Below, piece by piece: positions 22,840-31,919 of a DNA stretch of 64,000 bases (the first letter of the stretch is position 1; each line of letters opens with the position of its first letter). Source of the stretch: Eptesicus fuscus (Eukaryota > Chordata > Mammalia > Chiroptera > Vespertilionidae). The stretch covers positions 72,957,290 to 73,021,289 of the forward strand of contig NC_072487.1 of assembly GCF_027574615.1 (NCBI RefSeq), written 5' to 3'. The notes beneath the pieces are model-generated. The model saw only the letters and a program-made list of their open reading frames with translations, had not been told where the DNA came from and ran no database searches. The position numbers and the translations under genes are program-made.

Positions 22840-23350
22840 GTACTTGCAGCACATATAACTAAAGGCTAATTTCCTTGATTTGCAAAAAGTTTTGACAATT
22901 CAATAAAAAAAGTAAACATGGGCAAAGGATATGAATAGGCAATTCAAAGATAGACTTAGACAAATTGCCATTAAACATGAGAAAAGATGATCAACCTCAT
23001 TTATAATTAAATAAATGCACATCAAAGCCATGAGATATTGTTTTTACCTATTAGTTCCACAAAAGTGAGAACGTTTAATACCCATTATTGGCAGTTATGG
23101 GGGGAACAGGCACACTTCCATGTGCTGTTGGTGAAAGAGTAGTTACTGCCCCCTTTTGGGAGGTAATTTGGCATTACTGATCAAAATGAAAAAGTAGGAG
23201 GGCATCCTATGATTATTTAAATTGTGCCCTGCCTTGGTATCCATTGGGGACTGTTGAAGTACATTGTGACATAGCCATGGAATACTAAGAAGTCAGAAAA
23301 TATAAAAGTAGATGAGTTTGTGCTGCTGTGGAAGGATTTTAAGGTGTATT
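22840..23350 (+). repeat. L1 LINE ORF2 3' fragment
   Basis: Forward L1 wording: AAAGGATATGAATAGGCAAT, AATGCACATCAAAGCCATGA and CCATGGAATACTAAGAAGTC. The frame is broken. Confidence 0.75.
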
Positions 23351-23354
23351 AAAT

Positions 23355-23465
23355 ACATTTTTAAAAAATGTGTTTTATTGATTTTTTAAAATATATTTTT
23401 ATTGCTTTCAGAGAGGAAAGCAGAGGGAGAGGTAGTAGAAACATCAATAATAAGAAAGAATCATT
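23355..23465 (-). mobile_element. Ves SINE fragment
   Basis: TATTTTTATTGCTTTCAGAG through GAAACATCAATAATAAGAAA is the 3' part of a Ves in reverse. It abuts the head of a forward Ves. Confidence 0.75.
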
Positions 23466-23640
23466 GGCCCTAGCCGGTTTGGCTCAGTGGATAGAGTGTT
23501 AGCCTGCAGACTGAAGGGTCCCAGGTTTGATTCTGGTCAAGGGCACATGCCTGGGTTGCAGGCTCAATCCCCAGTAGGTGGTGTGCAGGAGGCAACCGAT
23601 CAATGATTCTCTCTCATTGATGTTTCTCTCTCTCTCTCGG
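23466..23640 (+). mobile_element. Ves SINE
   Basis: Head GGCCCTAGCCGGTTTGGCTC and 3' GGAAATCAATTTATATATAT. The A-rich tail has turned into (AT)n then (AC)n. Confidence 0.9.
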
Positions 23641-23674
23641 AAATCAATTTATATATATATATATATACATATAT

Positions 23675-23720
<46 letters not shown>
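23641..23720 (+). repeat. (AT)n/(AC)n microsatellite
   Basis: TATATA passes through TATACATACA into a pure (AC) run of about 20 units. It grows from the SINE tail and ends at the mariner boundary. Confidence 0.95.
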
Positions 23721-23721
<1 letters not shown>

Positions 23722-24532
23722 AGGTGTACCAGTTAATGCGGATTTTGTAATAAAAGAAAACACGATAATTTCAAGAGAAACATCAAAAGTGCTTTATTCA
23801 GAGTAATGTCCATCGCTAGCTACACATTTCCCCCATCTTTCAGGTAATTTGTGGATATCGTCCCAATAGAACTTTTCTTGTTTTGAGGCAAACCATTCAG
23901 AGACCCAATTTTCCACTTCTTCGTACCTTTTGAAGTGCTGCTCAGAAAGAGCGTGTGCCATCGATTGGAACAAGTGGTAATCTGAAGGAGCAAGGTCTGG
24001 TGAATACGGCGGGTGGGTTAATACTTCCCAGGCAAGATCTTTTAACGTGTCTTTAACTGGTTTTGAAGTGTGTGATGGTGCGTTATCATGAAGCAAAATT
24101 ACTTTGCCATGTCTTCTGGCCCATTCTGGTCTTTTTACGATCAAAGCGTGGTTCAAATTGACCTGGACATTCTTTGTCTTTCACATCAAAATCATCACTT
24201 TTAAAGAGTATAAACCAGCGTTCAACAAGTATCTTGAGATGGAGCATGTTCACCATAAGCTTCCCGAAGTATACAATAACTTTCAGCAGCACTTTTCTTC
24301 AAAATAAAGTAATGAATTAAAACTTCCCACAAATGCTCTCTTATTTTGGCACAAAATTCGACATTTTTAAGCGTAAAAATATCTATGATGTTAACACCTT
24401 CAGCAAATTTGACATATGAAGTTTTGAAGCTTGTTATCAATACAAAATAGTATACATATCAAATTGCATATATATCAACATATGTGTAACTCCATCTATT
24501 GAAAAAAATCTGCATTATTAACCAGTACATCT
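23721..24532 (-). mobile_element. Internally deleted mariner (Tc1/mariner) element
   Basis: Left end CAGGTGTACCAGTTAATGCG and right end (reverse complement AGATGTACTGGTTAATAATG) are diverged inverted repeats. The transposase reads on the minus strand. The N-terminal helix-turn-helix part (KIREHLWEVLIHYFILKKSA) lies at about 24250-24350. It passes through a frame change to VKDKECPGQFE, then jumps to the C-terminal part. The whole is about 0.8 kb, against about 1.3 kb for a complete element. A flanking TA is not clear on the left. Confidence 0.88.
23794..24156 (-). pseudogene. Mariner transposase C-terminal remnant
   Basis: A 120-codon open stretch on the minus strand holds the last two catalytic motifs of mariner transposases, HDNAPSH and YSPDLAPSDYHLF, ending VASDGHYSE. 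The first catalytic aspartate and the region around it are absent because of the internal deletion. The product could not cut DNA. The remaining frame is well preserved, so the insertion is not very old. Confidence 0.88.
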
Positions 24533-24750
24533 ATATATAATAAAAGGATAATATGCTAATTAGACCGGACGTTATTCCTGACGTCTGTCCTGACAAAGCC
24601 AGGGCTGGAGGGAAGCCAGCCTGGGTCCCGGGTCCTGGGTGCCTGCCGGCAGCCGGAGGAGGGAAGTCTGGGCCTGGGTGCCGGAGGGAAGCCGGTGCCA
24701 GCAGCCGGTGGAAGGAAGGCCTACTCTTGCACGAATTTTCGTACATCGGG

Positions 24751-24754
<4 letters not shown>
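24530..24754 (+). mobile_element. HeliBat-type non-autonomous Helitron
   Basis: 5' end TCTATATATAATAAAAGG after a host A. The 3' hairpin TGCACGAATTTTCGTACA is followed by TCGGGCCTC, where the usual final TAG is lost into a GT repeat. The interior is GC-rich. Its 5' end overlaps the right end of the mariner by about 3 bp, so one element inserted at or into the other's terminus. Confidence 0.82.

Positions 24755-24804
<50 letters not shown>
24755..24804 (+). repeat. (GT)25 microsatellite
   Basis: An uninterrupted GT run that begins exactly where the Helitron 3' end should read TAG. Confidence 0.97.
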
Positions 24805-24807
<3 letters not shown>

Positions 24808-25474
24808 CGGTGCTGGGAAATTGCTGACACAGAGGAGTGGAAGATCATATTTGAACTTGATGTCTCTGTAAAAGGGTATGACTTCCTTTACCTTAGGACC
24901 ACTGGAGATAAGTCATTGGTTGTAGAACTTGTGATTTTTAATTGGCTTTTTCTCCTTTTAGCCTGGAAATGTGCCTGGGACTTAAATTACCTGCAAATTC
25001 CCTCAGGAGTGTTGCTTGTTAACAGCTCTAGGCAGGAGCCTGAATCTCATTGTCACTGCCAAGGAAGTGTTAATGTAAAGGACAGGAGAGTGAAGCACTT
25101 CCTTTCTCATGTTGCAGTAAAGTGGAATCCCTCTCTTAGGTGTTAATCATGGTCTTTCGTTTTTCTCTTCAGTGATTTCTTTTTTCAAGTGCAGCTCTCT
25201 ACTTCAGAGAAGATAAAAAGCCATACAGAGGAGAAAGAAGCCTCATTGTAAAACTATTTTCAGTTTTACAGACTCTTACAGAAATACTGTATTTTTTTCC
25301 TTTTTCTGTTTCCCCCCACCCCCCAAGACTCTGTACCTTTAAAAAGCCTAAACCCACCTTCTTTTTGACCTTTAATTCCAAAAGTCACTGTTTACTCACC
25401 CTTGTGTCATGAAAATACTGTAATGAATGGGTAACATTTGGACACTTGGTAGGTGCAGGCAGTATCTGTGTTTC

Positions 25475-25700
25475 TAGAAGGCAGTCTGGGGTAGATATGA
25501 GCACGACCTCTGGAGCCAGACTAAGTTCATCCATTAGCAGTGGACCCGTGGCAAATGCCTTAACTTCTTGTCCTGTTTCTTCATCTATAAAATAGGAACA
25601 ATTGTAGTATTTCCTCACAGAGTTCATAGAGGATCAAATGAGTTAATATATATATATAGAAGGTGTTTAGCACAAGTTAAGTACTCATTGTATGTGAACT
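25475..25700 (+). repeat. MIR SINE
   Basis: GACCTCTGGAGCCAGACTAA, CTGTTTCTTCATCTATAAAA, then AGGATCAAATGAGTTAATAT. Confidence 0.82.
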
Positions 25701-25939
25701 ATTAAGCACTTTTATTGCATTAATTTCCCTCCTTTATTAAGAAGTTGTGTTGGGAAGTAGTTCTTTCAAGACCTTTTGTAGATAAGGAAATCAGTTAACT
25801 GACTTGTTAAATGATTTAAATGTTCATTGTTATTATTTTTATTAGAAAATGGCAGAGCCAGGATTCATCTCCAAGTCTCACTTCAAAGCAGTTCTCTTTG
25901 TTACACCATCCTGTCTCCCTAAAAAGAGTCTATAATAGC

Positions 25940-26148
25940 TAACCTTGACCATGTGCCAAGCAGCCATTGTACTAAGTGCTTCCTACTTCCTACATATGTT
26001 CCTCATAACCCATAAGGCAAGGACTAGTATTCCTATTTTAAAGATAATAAAACTGAGACTCGGGTTATAAAGTACCTTGCCCAAAGTTTTACAAGTGGAA
26101 AGAAGGATCATTTGAGCACAGATCTGACTCTAAATTCATGCTCCTAAT
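25940..26148 (-). repeat. MIR SINE
   Basis: CCATGTGCCAAGCAGCCATT, TAATAAAACTGAGACTCGGG, TACCTTGCCCAAAGTTTTAC: reverse MIR. Confidence 0.8.
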
Positions 26149-26149
26149 G

Positions 26150-27160
26150 GTTTTATTATATTTTTTTATCTTTTAAAAACTGGATGAGTTATCTTAATTT
26201 TAAATGTTTCTTATTTTTAATAAGTAATACATTCACATAGTTGAGAAATTTTAAGAGTCTTAAAAAGATTCACTGCAAGCTAATAGACTTTCTAGCTATC
26301 TTCTTGAAAGAGGCAGTTAAGGCTTATTATATCATTCCAGAAATATTCTGCGCATATCCCTATGTTGTGTATATATTGGCACCGATTGGTATGTATGTTT
26401 TCATATCGCTTTGTACAAATAGCATATATACTATACTTTTTCTGCAGTATATCATGGTGATTGTTTCATGTCAGTACTAAAGAACATCCTCATTTATTTT
26501 TTCTGGTTGTAATAGTCTTTAGTATGGACGTACCATAATTTATTAACCAGCCTCCTCTTTTTTTAAAAAAATATTTTATTGATTTTTTACAGAGAGGAAG
26601 AGAGAGGGATAGAGAGTTAGAAACATCGATCAGCTGCCTCCTGCACACCCCCTACTGGGGATGTGCCCGCAACCAAGGTACATGCCCTTTGACCGGAATC
26701 GAACCTGGGACCTTTCAGTCCGCAGGCTGACGCTCTATCCACTGAGCCAAACAGGTTTTGGCAACCAGCCTCCTCTTGATAAGCATTTTGTTTGTTTTGA
26801 TTCTTTTGTTGTTGTGAACAATGCTGTAATAAATTCCTAGAACTAAAATTGCCCAGTCATAGGGGATGTTCATTTGCAATTTGGTGGCTATTACTAAAAT
26901 GCCCTCCCATGTATTAGTACCATTTTACAGTCTTTCAGTATTATTTCTATGCATATTTAATATCTATGTATGCATATATACTTTTAGAAATATCCTACTT
27001 GTATTGCTGCCTGATTTTTAATAGCTTTATTGATATATAACTCATATCAAAATTTGCCCATTTTACTTGAACAGTTCAGTGATTTTTAATTTATAATATG
27101 GAACAACTATCAATAATCTGATTTTCGACCATTTCCATTACCCATAAAGACCCCTCATGC
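26150..27160 (-). repeat. Old L1 LINE fragments around a Ves SINE
   Basis: Reverse L1 wording: ACGTACCATAATTTATTAAC, TTGTTGTGAACAATGCTGTA, and TTTATTGATATATAACTCAT. Several pieces, with no open frame. Confidence 0.6.
26560..26762 (-). mobile_element. Ves SINE
   Basis: A perfect 15-bp duplication AACCAGCCTCCTCTT lies at 26545-26559 and 26763-26777. Reverse head CACTGAGCCAAACAGGTTTT. Confidence 0.95.
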
Positions 27161-27194
27161 TGAGTTGCAGTTGATCTGTTACCTGATTATTTGC

Positions 27195-27335
27195 TGTGTT
27201 GTTAAATACTTCTTCAGCAAATATTTAGTGTCTACTATGTGCCAGGCAGTAATCTGGCAGCTAATTAATAAAACAGATAAAACCCGCTGTCCTCATGGGG
27301 CTTACATTTTATGGAGCTAACTTTGTATTTTTCTT
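27195..27335 (+). repeat. Old mammalian interspersed repeat
   Basis: AGCAAATATTTAGTGTCTAC followed by TATGTGCCAGGCAGTAATCT and a 'CTGTCCTCATGGGGCTTACA' segment. Confidence 0.5.
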
Positions 27336-27529
27336 TAAAATCATTTTAATGATAGTGTTCAGCATATAGATGTACTATACTTTAATGATTTTCCATTTTT
27401 GGACATTTAGGTTGTTTCCATTGATTTGCTATTGTAATTGAATATACTTATGGATAAATTCTTGTGCCTATATCCATGGCTTTTTTTATGGTACAAAGTG
27501 CTGAGTCAAGAGAAATGCCCATTTTTATA

Positions 27530-27620
27530 TAAATGCCTAATCACTATGTCGTATACCTGAAACTAATATAATACTGTATGTCAACTATAATTGAAAAATA
27601 AAAACAATTTTTTAAAGGAA
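27530..27620 (+). mobile_element. Short L1 3' end insertion
   Basis: ATACCTGAAACTAATATAAT, then GTATGTCAACTATAATTGAA is a familiar laurasiatherian L1 terminus. Flanks GAAATGCCCATTTTTA and GAAATGCCAATTTTA look like a target duplication. Confidence 0.65.
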
Positions 27621-27830
27621 TGAAATGCCAATTTTAAGACTTGTTATACTCACCTCCCAGAAGTACTAGTATCTTCTAGGAGTGCACACTCTCTCTCTAG
27701 CACTGCCAACTGGGTCGTGTGTTTAAGTCTTGCCAATTTGAGAAAGCAGAATTGTCTCTCATGTTAATTTTTATTTATTTGTTTATTGATGAAGTTGTTA
27801 AACATTTCATCTCTATATTTAGAAGCTATT

Positions 27831-28046
27831 TTTAAAAATATATATTTTTATTGATTTTAGAGAGGAAGGGAGAGGGAGAAAGAGATAGAAACATCAATGA
27901 TGAGAGAGAATCATTGATTGGCTGCCTTCTGCATGCCCCCTATGGGGATCGAGCCCACAACCCGGGCATGTGCCCTTGACTGGAATCGAACCTGGGACCC
28001 TTCATTCTGCAGGCTGACACTATCCACTGAGCCAAAACAGCTAGCA
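27831..28046 (-). mobile_element. Ves SINE
   Basis: Reverse Ves between GAAGCTATTTTT and AAAGCTATTTTT flanks. One or two bases are lost near the head (GGCTGACACTATCCACTGAG). Confidence 0.92.
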
Positions 28047-28205
28047 CTAAAAGCTATTTTTGTTTTTTTAAAAGCATCTGTTCATATTCTTTGCCTACTT
28101 TTTAATTGTTATATTTGGTTTTTATTGTTTGTAAGAGTTTCATACTTCTATTTTTTATAATTTGTCCTTTTTTGATAAAAGGTATTTTTATAAGTTTTTA
28201 CTTTT

Positions 28206-28437
28206 TTAATTTTTTAATCCTCAACCAACGATCTTTTTGCTATTGATATTTTAGAGAATGTGGAAGAGAGGGAAGGGAGGGAGAGAAAGAGAGAGGGGGA
28301 GTGCATGTATATGTACCCTGACCAGGGTTGGGGATCGATCTGCAACCAAGGTATGTGCCCTTGACCAGGCATCGAACCCACAACCCTTCAGTAAGCCAGC
28401 CAATACTCTAACCACTGAGCACACTGACCAGGGCATA
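28206..28437 (-). mobile_element. Ves SINE variant
   Basis: Reverse copy with AATCCTCAACCAACGATCTT at the tail side and ACCACTGAGCACACTGACCA at the head. Flanks TTTTTACTTTT on both sides. Confidence 0.9.
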
Positions 28438-28562
28438 CATTTTTACTTTTATATTTAAATCTCTCTTCTTCTGGTACCTGTCTTTGTGTGTTTTAAAATG
28501 CTTTCTCTAGAAGTTATGTTTGGGTATGTCATGAAGAAGGGATCTAAGTTTATTATTATTTA

Positions 28563-28953
28563 CTAGAGGCCCAGTGCTTGTGCACTGGTGGGGTCCCTCA
28601 GCCTGGCCTGCGCCCTCGTGCAATCCGGGACCCCTTGGGGGATGTCGGAGAGCCGATTTTGGCCAGATCCCCACAGGCCAGGCCAGAGCCGGTTTTGGCC
28701 AGATCCCCACAGGCCAGATCCCCACCCACCAGTGCATGAATCCATGCACCGGGCTTCTAGTATGCATGTAATATATTTGGTTAATTTCTTCCCACCCTCC
28801 CCCTTCTCCCCTTCCCTCTGAGATTCATCAGTCTGTTCCATGTTTCCATGCCTGTGGTTTCTGCTTCTGGGTTGAGCGTCTGCCCCCTGGTTGTCAGTGT
28901 GTGTCATAGCTACCGGCCAGTTGGCCAGTCACTTAGGCTTTTATATATATAGA
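28563..28953 (-). mobile_element. HeliBat-type Helitron with an extra inverted 3' end
   Basis: On the minus strand the 5' end is TCTATATATATAAAAGCCTA (plus 28953 leftwards) and the 3' end is GGGCCTCTAG (plus 28563-28572), inserted between host A and T. At 28727-28760 a second Helitron 3' end (GTGCATGAATCCATGCAC hairpin, then CGGGCTTCTAG) lies in the opposite direction. A repeat of GGCCAGATCCCCACAGGCCA (about 28661 and 28697) sits between the two ends. Part of the body (about 28771-28862) resembles bat L1 3' UTR. It encodes no protein. Confidence 0.85.
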
Positions 28954-29780
28954 TTTGTATTATTCAAACAGCATCCATTTCAAGAATTCCTTTTTACAAT
29001 TGGAAATAGTCCACAAGGCCCATTCTCTACCTTCTGTGGCTTCTAGGCAAGGGGCAGTCAGCCTATGCTAGGTGTGCCAGGGCTGTGAGCACCAGTGGAG
29101 GCCCATACACTTGTAAGGTCTGGCACTCTTTTTTTTTACTACTGTCTGAAAAACCTTGTGGAACATTTGTTTCTGTCCAAAACGTCCATGGAGACATTGG
29201 TGCATGCAAAAATATCCTTGAAATTCGGTGCTATCAAAAATGTTTGTGAGCATATTTAGTCCATGCCAAATGGTCAAGGACCAAATGTCTCCATGGATGT
29301 GTTAGGACCAAATGTCCGCTAATCCTAAAAGCTCGTCACTGAAAGGGACTGAGCACTGCTCTATGAGTTACCAACTCAAAAAGTTATAAAGGTGTGCAGA
29401 GCTTGAGGGGAAAAAAATGCACATCAAGACAGCATCTCAGATTCTAAACTAAACCGGGTTCAGCTCCATTCAGACTATGCAATATGCTTTATATTGAAAA
29501 ACACCAAGTGAAAATATACAAATAAGGCAGAACATTATTTAGATGAATTTACTTATTTTTTACAGAATCCTCAAAACTAGGTGAAACAGGGAAATACTTT
29601 TCCTAAAATGATACTAAATGCTCAATCCGAGCTGAACTGGCCCTACTATGTGTAACATATTTTAATTTTGATCAAGATGAAAGTTTGGCATTTAGGATAC
29701 TAGGCTAATCAATCATTTGGTTATTTGACCTTAGGTGAATTAACCAAGACATGAAAGACTGAAAATAAGTAAGAGGAAGA
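28954..29780. other. Intronic, unidentified inverted repeats
   Basis: No family was assigned. 29185-29201 and 29280-29297 are an inverted pair (TCCATGGAGACATTGGT), and GGACCAAATGTC is repeated at 29278-29289 and 29305-29316. This could be a remnant of an unnamed DNA transposon. The stretch from 29330 to 29780 shows nothing further. Confidence 0.4.
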
Positions 29781-29908
29781 ATGCTCAGGCAGAGCCTAGG
29801 AGGTACAGTATCTACAGTGGTGGTGGTGCTATTTTGCCAGTTTGTGCTTCTGCTGCTTGTACTTGGTGAGGAGTCATTGGTGAATTATGAAACTCTCTCT
29901 TTCCACAG

Positions 29909-29930
29909 ATTACGCTTCATGTCAGTAGCA
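29909..29930 (+). other. ZBTB34: ZBTB34 exon 2 start: acceptor and end of 5' UTR
   Basis: A pyrimidine tract (CTCTCTCTTTCCACAG) ends at AG 29907-29908 and puts the exon start at 29909. Only 22 nt separate it from the favoured start codon at 29931. The in-frame ATG at 29919 lies within this segment. The acceptor is inferred from sequence and from the known two-part gene layout (non-coding exon, then a single coding exon). Confidence 0.85.
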
Positions 29931-31433
29931 ATGGACAGCAGCAGTTTTATTCAGTTTGATGTGCCCGAGTACAGCAGCACCGTTCTGAGCCAGCTAAACG
30001 AACTCCGCCTACAAGGGAAACTATGTGACATCATTGTCCACATTCAGGGTCAGCCATTCCGAGCCCACAAAGCAGTCCTTGCTGCCAGCTCCCCATATTT
30101 CCGGGACCATTCAGCATTAAGTACCATGAGTGGCTTGTCAATATCAGTGATTAAAAATCCCAATGTGTTTGAACAGTTGCTTTCATTTTGTTACACTGGA
30201 AGAATGTCCTTGCAGCTGAAGGATGTTGTCAGTTTTCTGACGGCAGCTAGCTTTCTTCAGATGCAGTGTGTCATCGACAAGTGCACACAGATCCTAGAGA
30301 GCATCCATTCAAAGATCAGTGTTGGCGATGTTGACTCTGTTACCGTTGGTGCTGAAGAGACTCCAGAGAGTCAGAATGGAGTTAAAGACGGCGGCTTCTT
30401 TGCCAACCCAGTTGAGATCTCTCCCCCGTATTGCTCTCAGGGACGGCAGCCCACCACAAGCAGTGATCTTCGGATGGAGACGACGCCCAGCAAAGCTTTG
30501 CGCAGCCGCCTACAGGAGGAAGGGCACTCAGACCGAGGGAGCAGCGGGAGTGTTTCTGAGTACGAGATTCAGATAGAGGGGGACCATGATCAAGGGGACC
30601 TGCTGGTGAGGGAGAGCCAGATCACTGAGGTGAAGGTGAAGATGGAGAAGTCAGACCGGCCCAGCTGTTCCGACAGTTCCTCTCTGGGAGACGATGGCTA
30701 CCACACTGAGATGGTTGATGGGGAACAGGTTGTGGCAGTGAATGTGGGTTCCTATGGTTCTGTGCTCCAACACGCATATTCCTTTTCCCAGGCAGCCTCA
30801 CAGCCAACCAGCGTATCAGAAGCTTTTGGAAGTTTGAGTAATTCCAGCCCATCCAGGTCCATGCTGAGCTGTTTCCGAGGAGGGCGTGCCCGCCAAAAAC
30901 GGGCTTTGTCTGTCCACCTGCACAGTGATCTACAGGGCTTGGTGCAGGGTTCAGACAGTGAAGCTGTGATGAATAACCCTGGGTATGAGAGCAGTCCCCG
31001 GGAGAGGAGTGCAAGAGGTCACTGGTACCCCTACAACGAGAGGCTGATCTGCATTTACTGTGGAAAGTCCTTCAACCAGAAAGGAAGCCTTGACAGGCAT
31101 ATGCGACTCCATATGGGAATCACCCCCTTTGTGTGCAAGTTCTGCGGGAAGAAGTACACACGAAAGGACCAACTGGAGTACCACATCCGGGGCCATACTG
31201 ATGATAAACCATTCCGCTGTGAGATCTGCGGGAAGTGCTTTCCATTCCAAGGTACCCTCAACCAGCACCTGCGGAAAAACCACCCGGGTGTAGCTGAAGT
31301 CAGGAGTCGCATCGAGTCCCCTGAGAGAACAGATGTGTACGGGGAACAGAAACTAGAAAATGACCCATCAGCCTCCGAGATGGCCCTAGATTCTCGGATG
31401 GAAATTCATACAGTATCCGATGCTCCTGATTAA
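29931..31433 (+). CDS. ZBTB34: ZBTB34, BTB/POZ and C2H2 zinc-finger nuclear protein, 500 aa
   Basis: Intact 500-codon frame in one exon, recognised as ZBTB34. Residues about 15-125 form the BTB/POZ dimerisation domain (LCDIIVHIQG, FRAHKAVLAASSPYF). A long acidic, serine-rich linker follows, with a likely sumoylation site VKME at 236-239 and a basic stretch RARQKR at 319-324. Three C2H2 fingers lie near the C-terminus: Cys374/377-His390/394, Cys402/405-His418/422 and Cys430/433-His446/451, all zinc ligands present. The family are nuclear DNA-binding proteins, mostly repressors; targets cannot be read from sequence. The frame stays open upstream to 29781, but the acceptor CCACAG at 29903-29908 shows that part is intronic. 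ATG 29931 has a good Kozak context (G at -3, G at +4). In-frame ATG 29919 would add MSVA (504 aa) but has T at -3. No frameshift or missing key residue is seen. Confidence 0.97.
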   Translation: MDSSSFIQFDVPEYSSTVLSQLNELRLQGKLCDIIVHIQGQPFRAHKAVLAASSPYFRDHSALSTMSGLSISVIKNPNVFEQLLSFCYTGRMSLQLKDVVSFLTAASFLQMQCVIDKCTQILESIHSKISVGDVDSVTVGAEETPESQNGVKDGGFFANPVEISPPYCSQGRQPTTSSDLRMETTPSKALRSRLQEEGHSDRGSSGSVSEYEIQIEGDHDQGDLLVRESQITEVKVKMEKSDRPSCSDSSSLGDDGYHTEMVDGEQVVAVNVGSYGSVLQHAYSFSQAASQPTSVSEAFGSLSNSSPSRSMLSCFRGGRARQKRALSVHLHSDLQGLVQGSDSEAVMNNPGYESSPRERSARGHWYPYNERLICIYCGKSFNQKGSLDRHMRLHMGITPFVCKFCGKKYTRKDQLEYHIRGHTDDKPFRCEICGKCFPFQGTLNQHLRKNHPGVAEVRSRIESPERTDVYGEQKLENDPSASEMALDSRMEIHTVSDAPD

Positions 31434-31886
31434 GATGGTAAAGAAGTGCACCCAAACAAAGCACATTATTCCATGCATATTTGTGATTTGCTTTGTTGTA
31501 ATCTTTAGTTTTCCCAACCATCTGGAAATCTCTTGGTCTCTTGGCAGTTTTTCTAAGGGTTCTGGAAGGAACACTTCATTGTGTTTATTCTTCCCCCGTC
31601 CTCCCTTCCCCAAGGAGCTCAAAGCATGAAGGGCATCATATCCAGGGAAAACACAGGCTGACAGTATTCCTCTTTGGCTGAACTCTTAATCCAAAATCTG
31701 CCAGTGATTTAGCTATGCCAACTGGTTGACCCTGTATTCTCTGCCAAGAGGCATACTCTCACTGGGCCATCATGCACTGGCACCAGTGCATCTCCATGGA
31801 GAGAGACTAGGATGCCATCAGCCGATATAAATGGGTAACCTTTTCTAATTTAAAATTACTTTTACGGAGTAGTTAGACAATTTATA

Positions 31887-31919
31887 TATATATATAATAA
31901 AGTGATTATTATATATATA
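31887..31919 (+). terminator. ZBTB34: Candidate proximal poly(A) signal inside a hairpin
   Basis: A perfect 14-bp stem (31887-31900 pairs with 31906-31919) closes a 5-nt AGTGA loop. AATAAA occupies 31896-31901, so it covers the top of the left arm and the first loop base. It lies about 460 nt after the stop codon. Use as a real early poly(A) site is inference. Confidence 0.4.

Larger units (their letters stand above)
27630..28560 (-). repeat. Old L1 LINE, interrupted by two Ves SINEs
   Basis: Pieces such as CATCTGTTCATATTCTTTGC and TTTGTAAGAGTTTCATACTT read as reverse L1. No coding potential. Confidence 0.55.
13092..29908 (+). other. ZBTB34: ZBTB34 intron 1 (16.8 kb)
   Basis: The intron runs from the GTGAGG donor at 13092 to the acceptor AG at 29907-29908. 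It contains only transposon-derived and unassigned sequence, listed separately. No coding exon or RNA gene was recognised. Stretches with nothing identifiable include about 14160-14730, 15970-16760, 16980-17700, 18260-18870, 20490-21540, 21720-22070, 22320-22830 and 24810-25470. Confidence 0.7.

Noticed and set aside
24553..25146. 197-codon plus-strand frame
   Set aside because: It runs through the Helitron and the GT microsatellite (a Val-Cys repeat), so it is not a protein gene.
28507..28907. Minus-strand frames with repeated GIWPKPALAWPVGIWPK-type sequence
   Set aside because: These are translations of the internal Helitron duplication, with no independent gene evidence.
29781..29930. Upstream in-frame extension of ZBTB34 by 50 codons
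   Set aside because: It lies before a good splice acceptor and reads through a pyrimidine tract. The known protein begins at MDSSSF.
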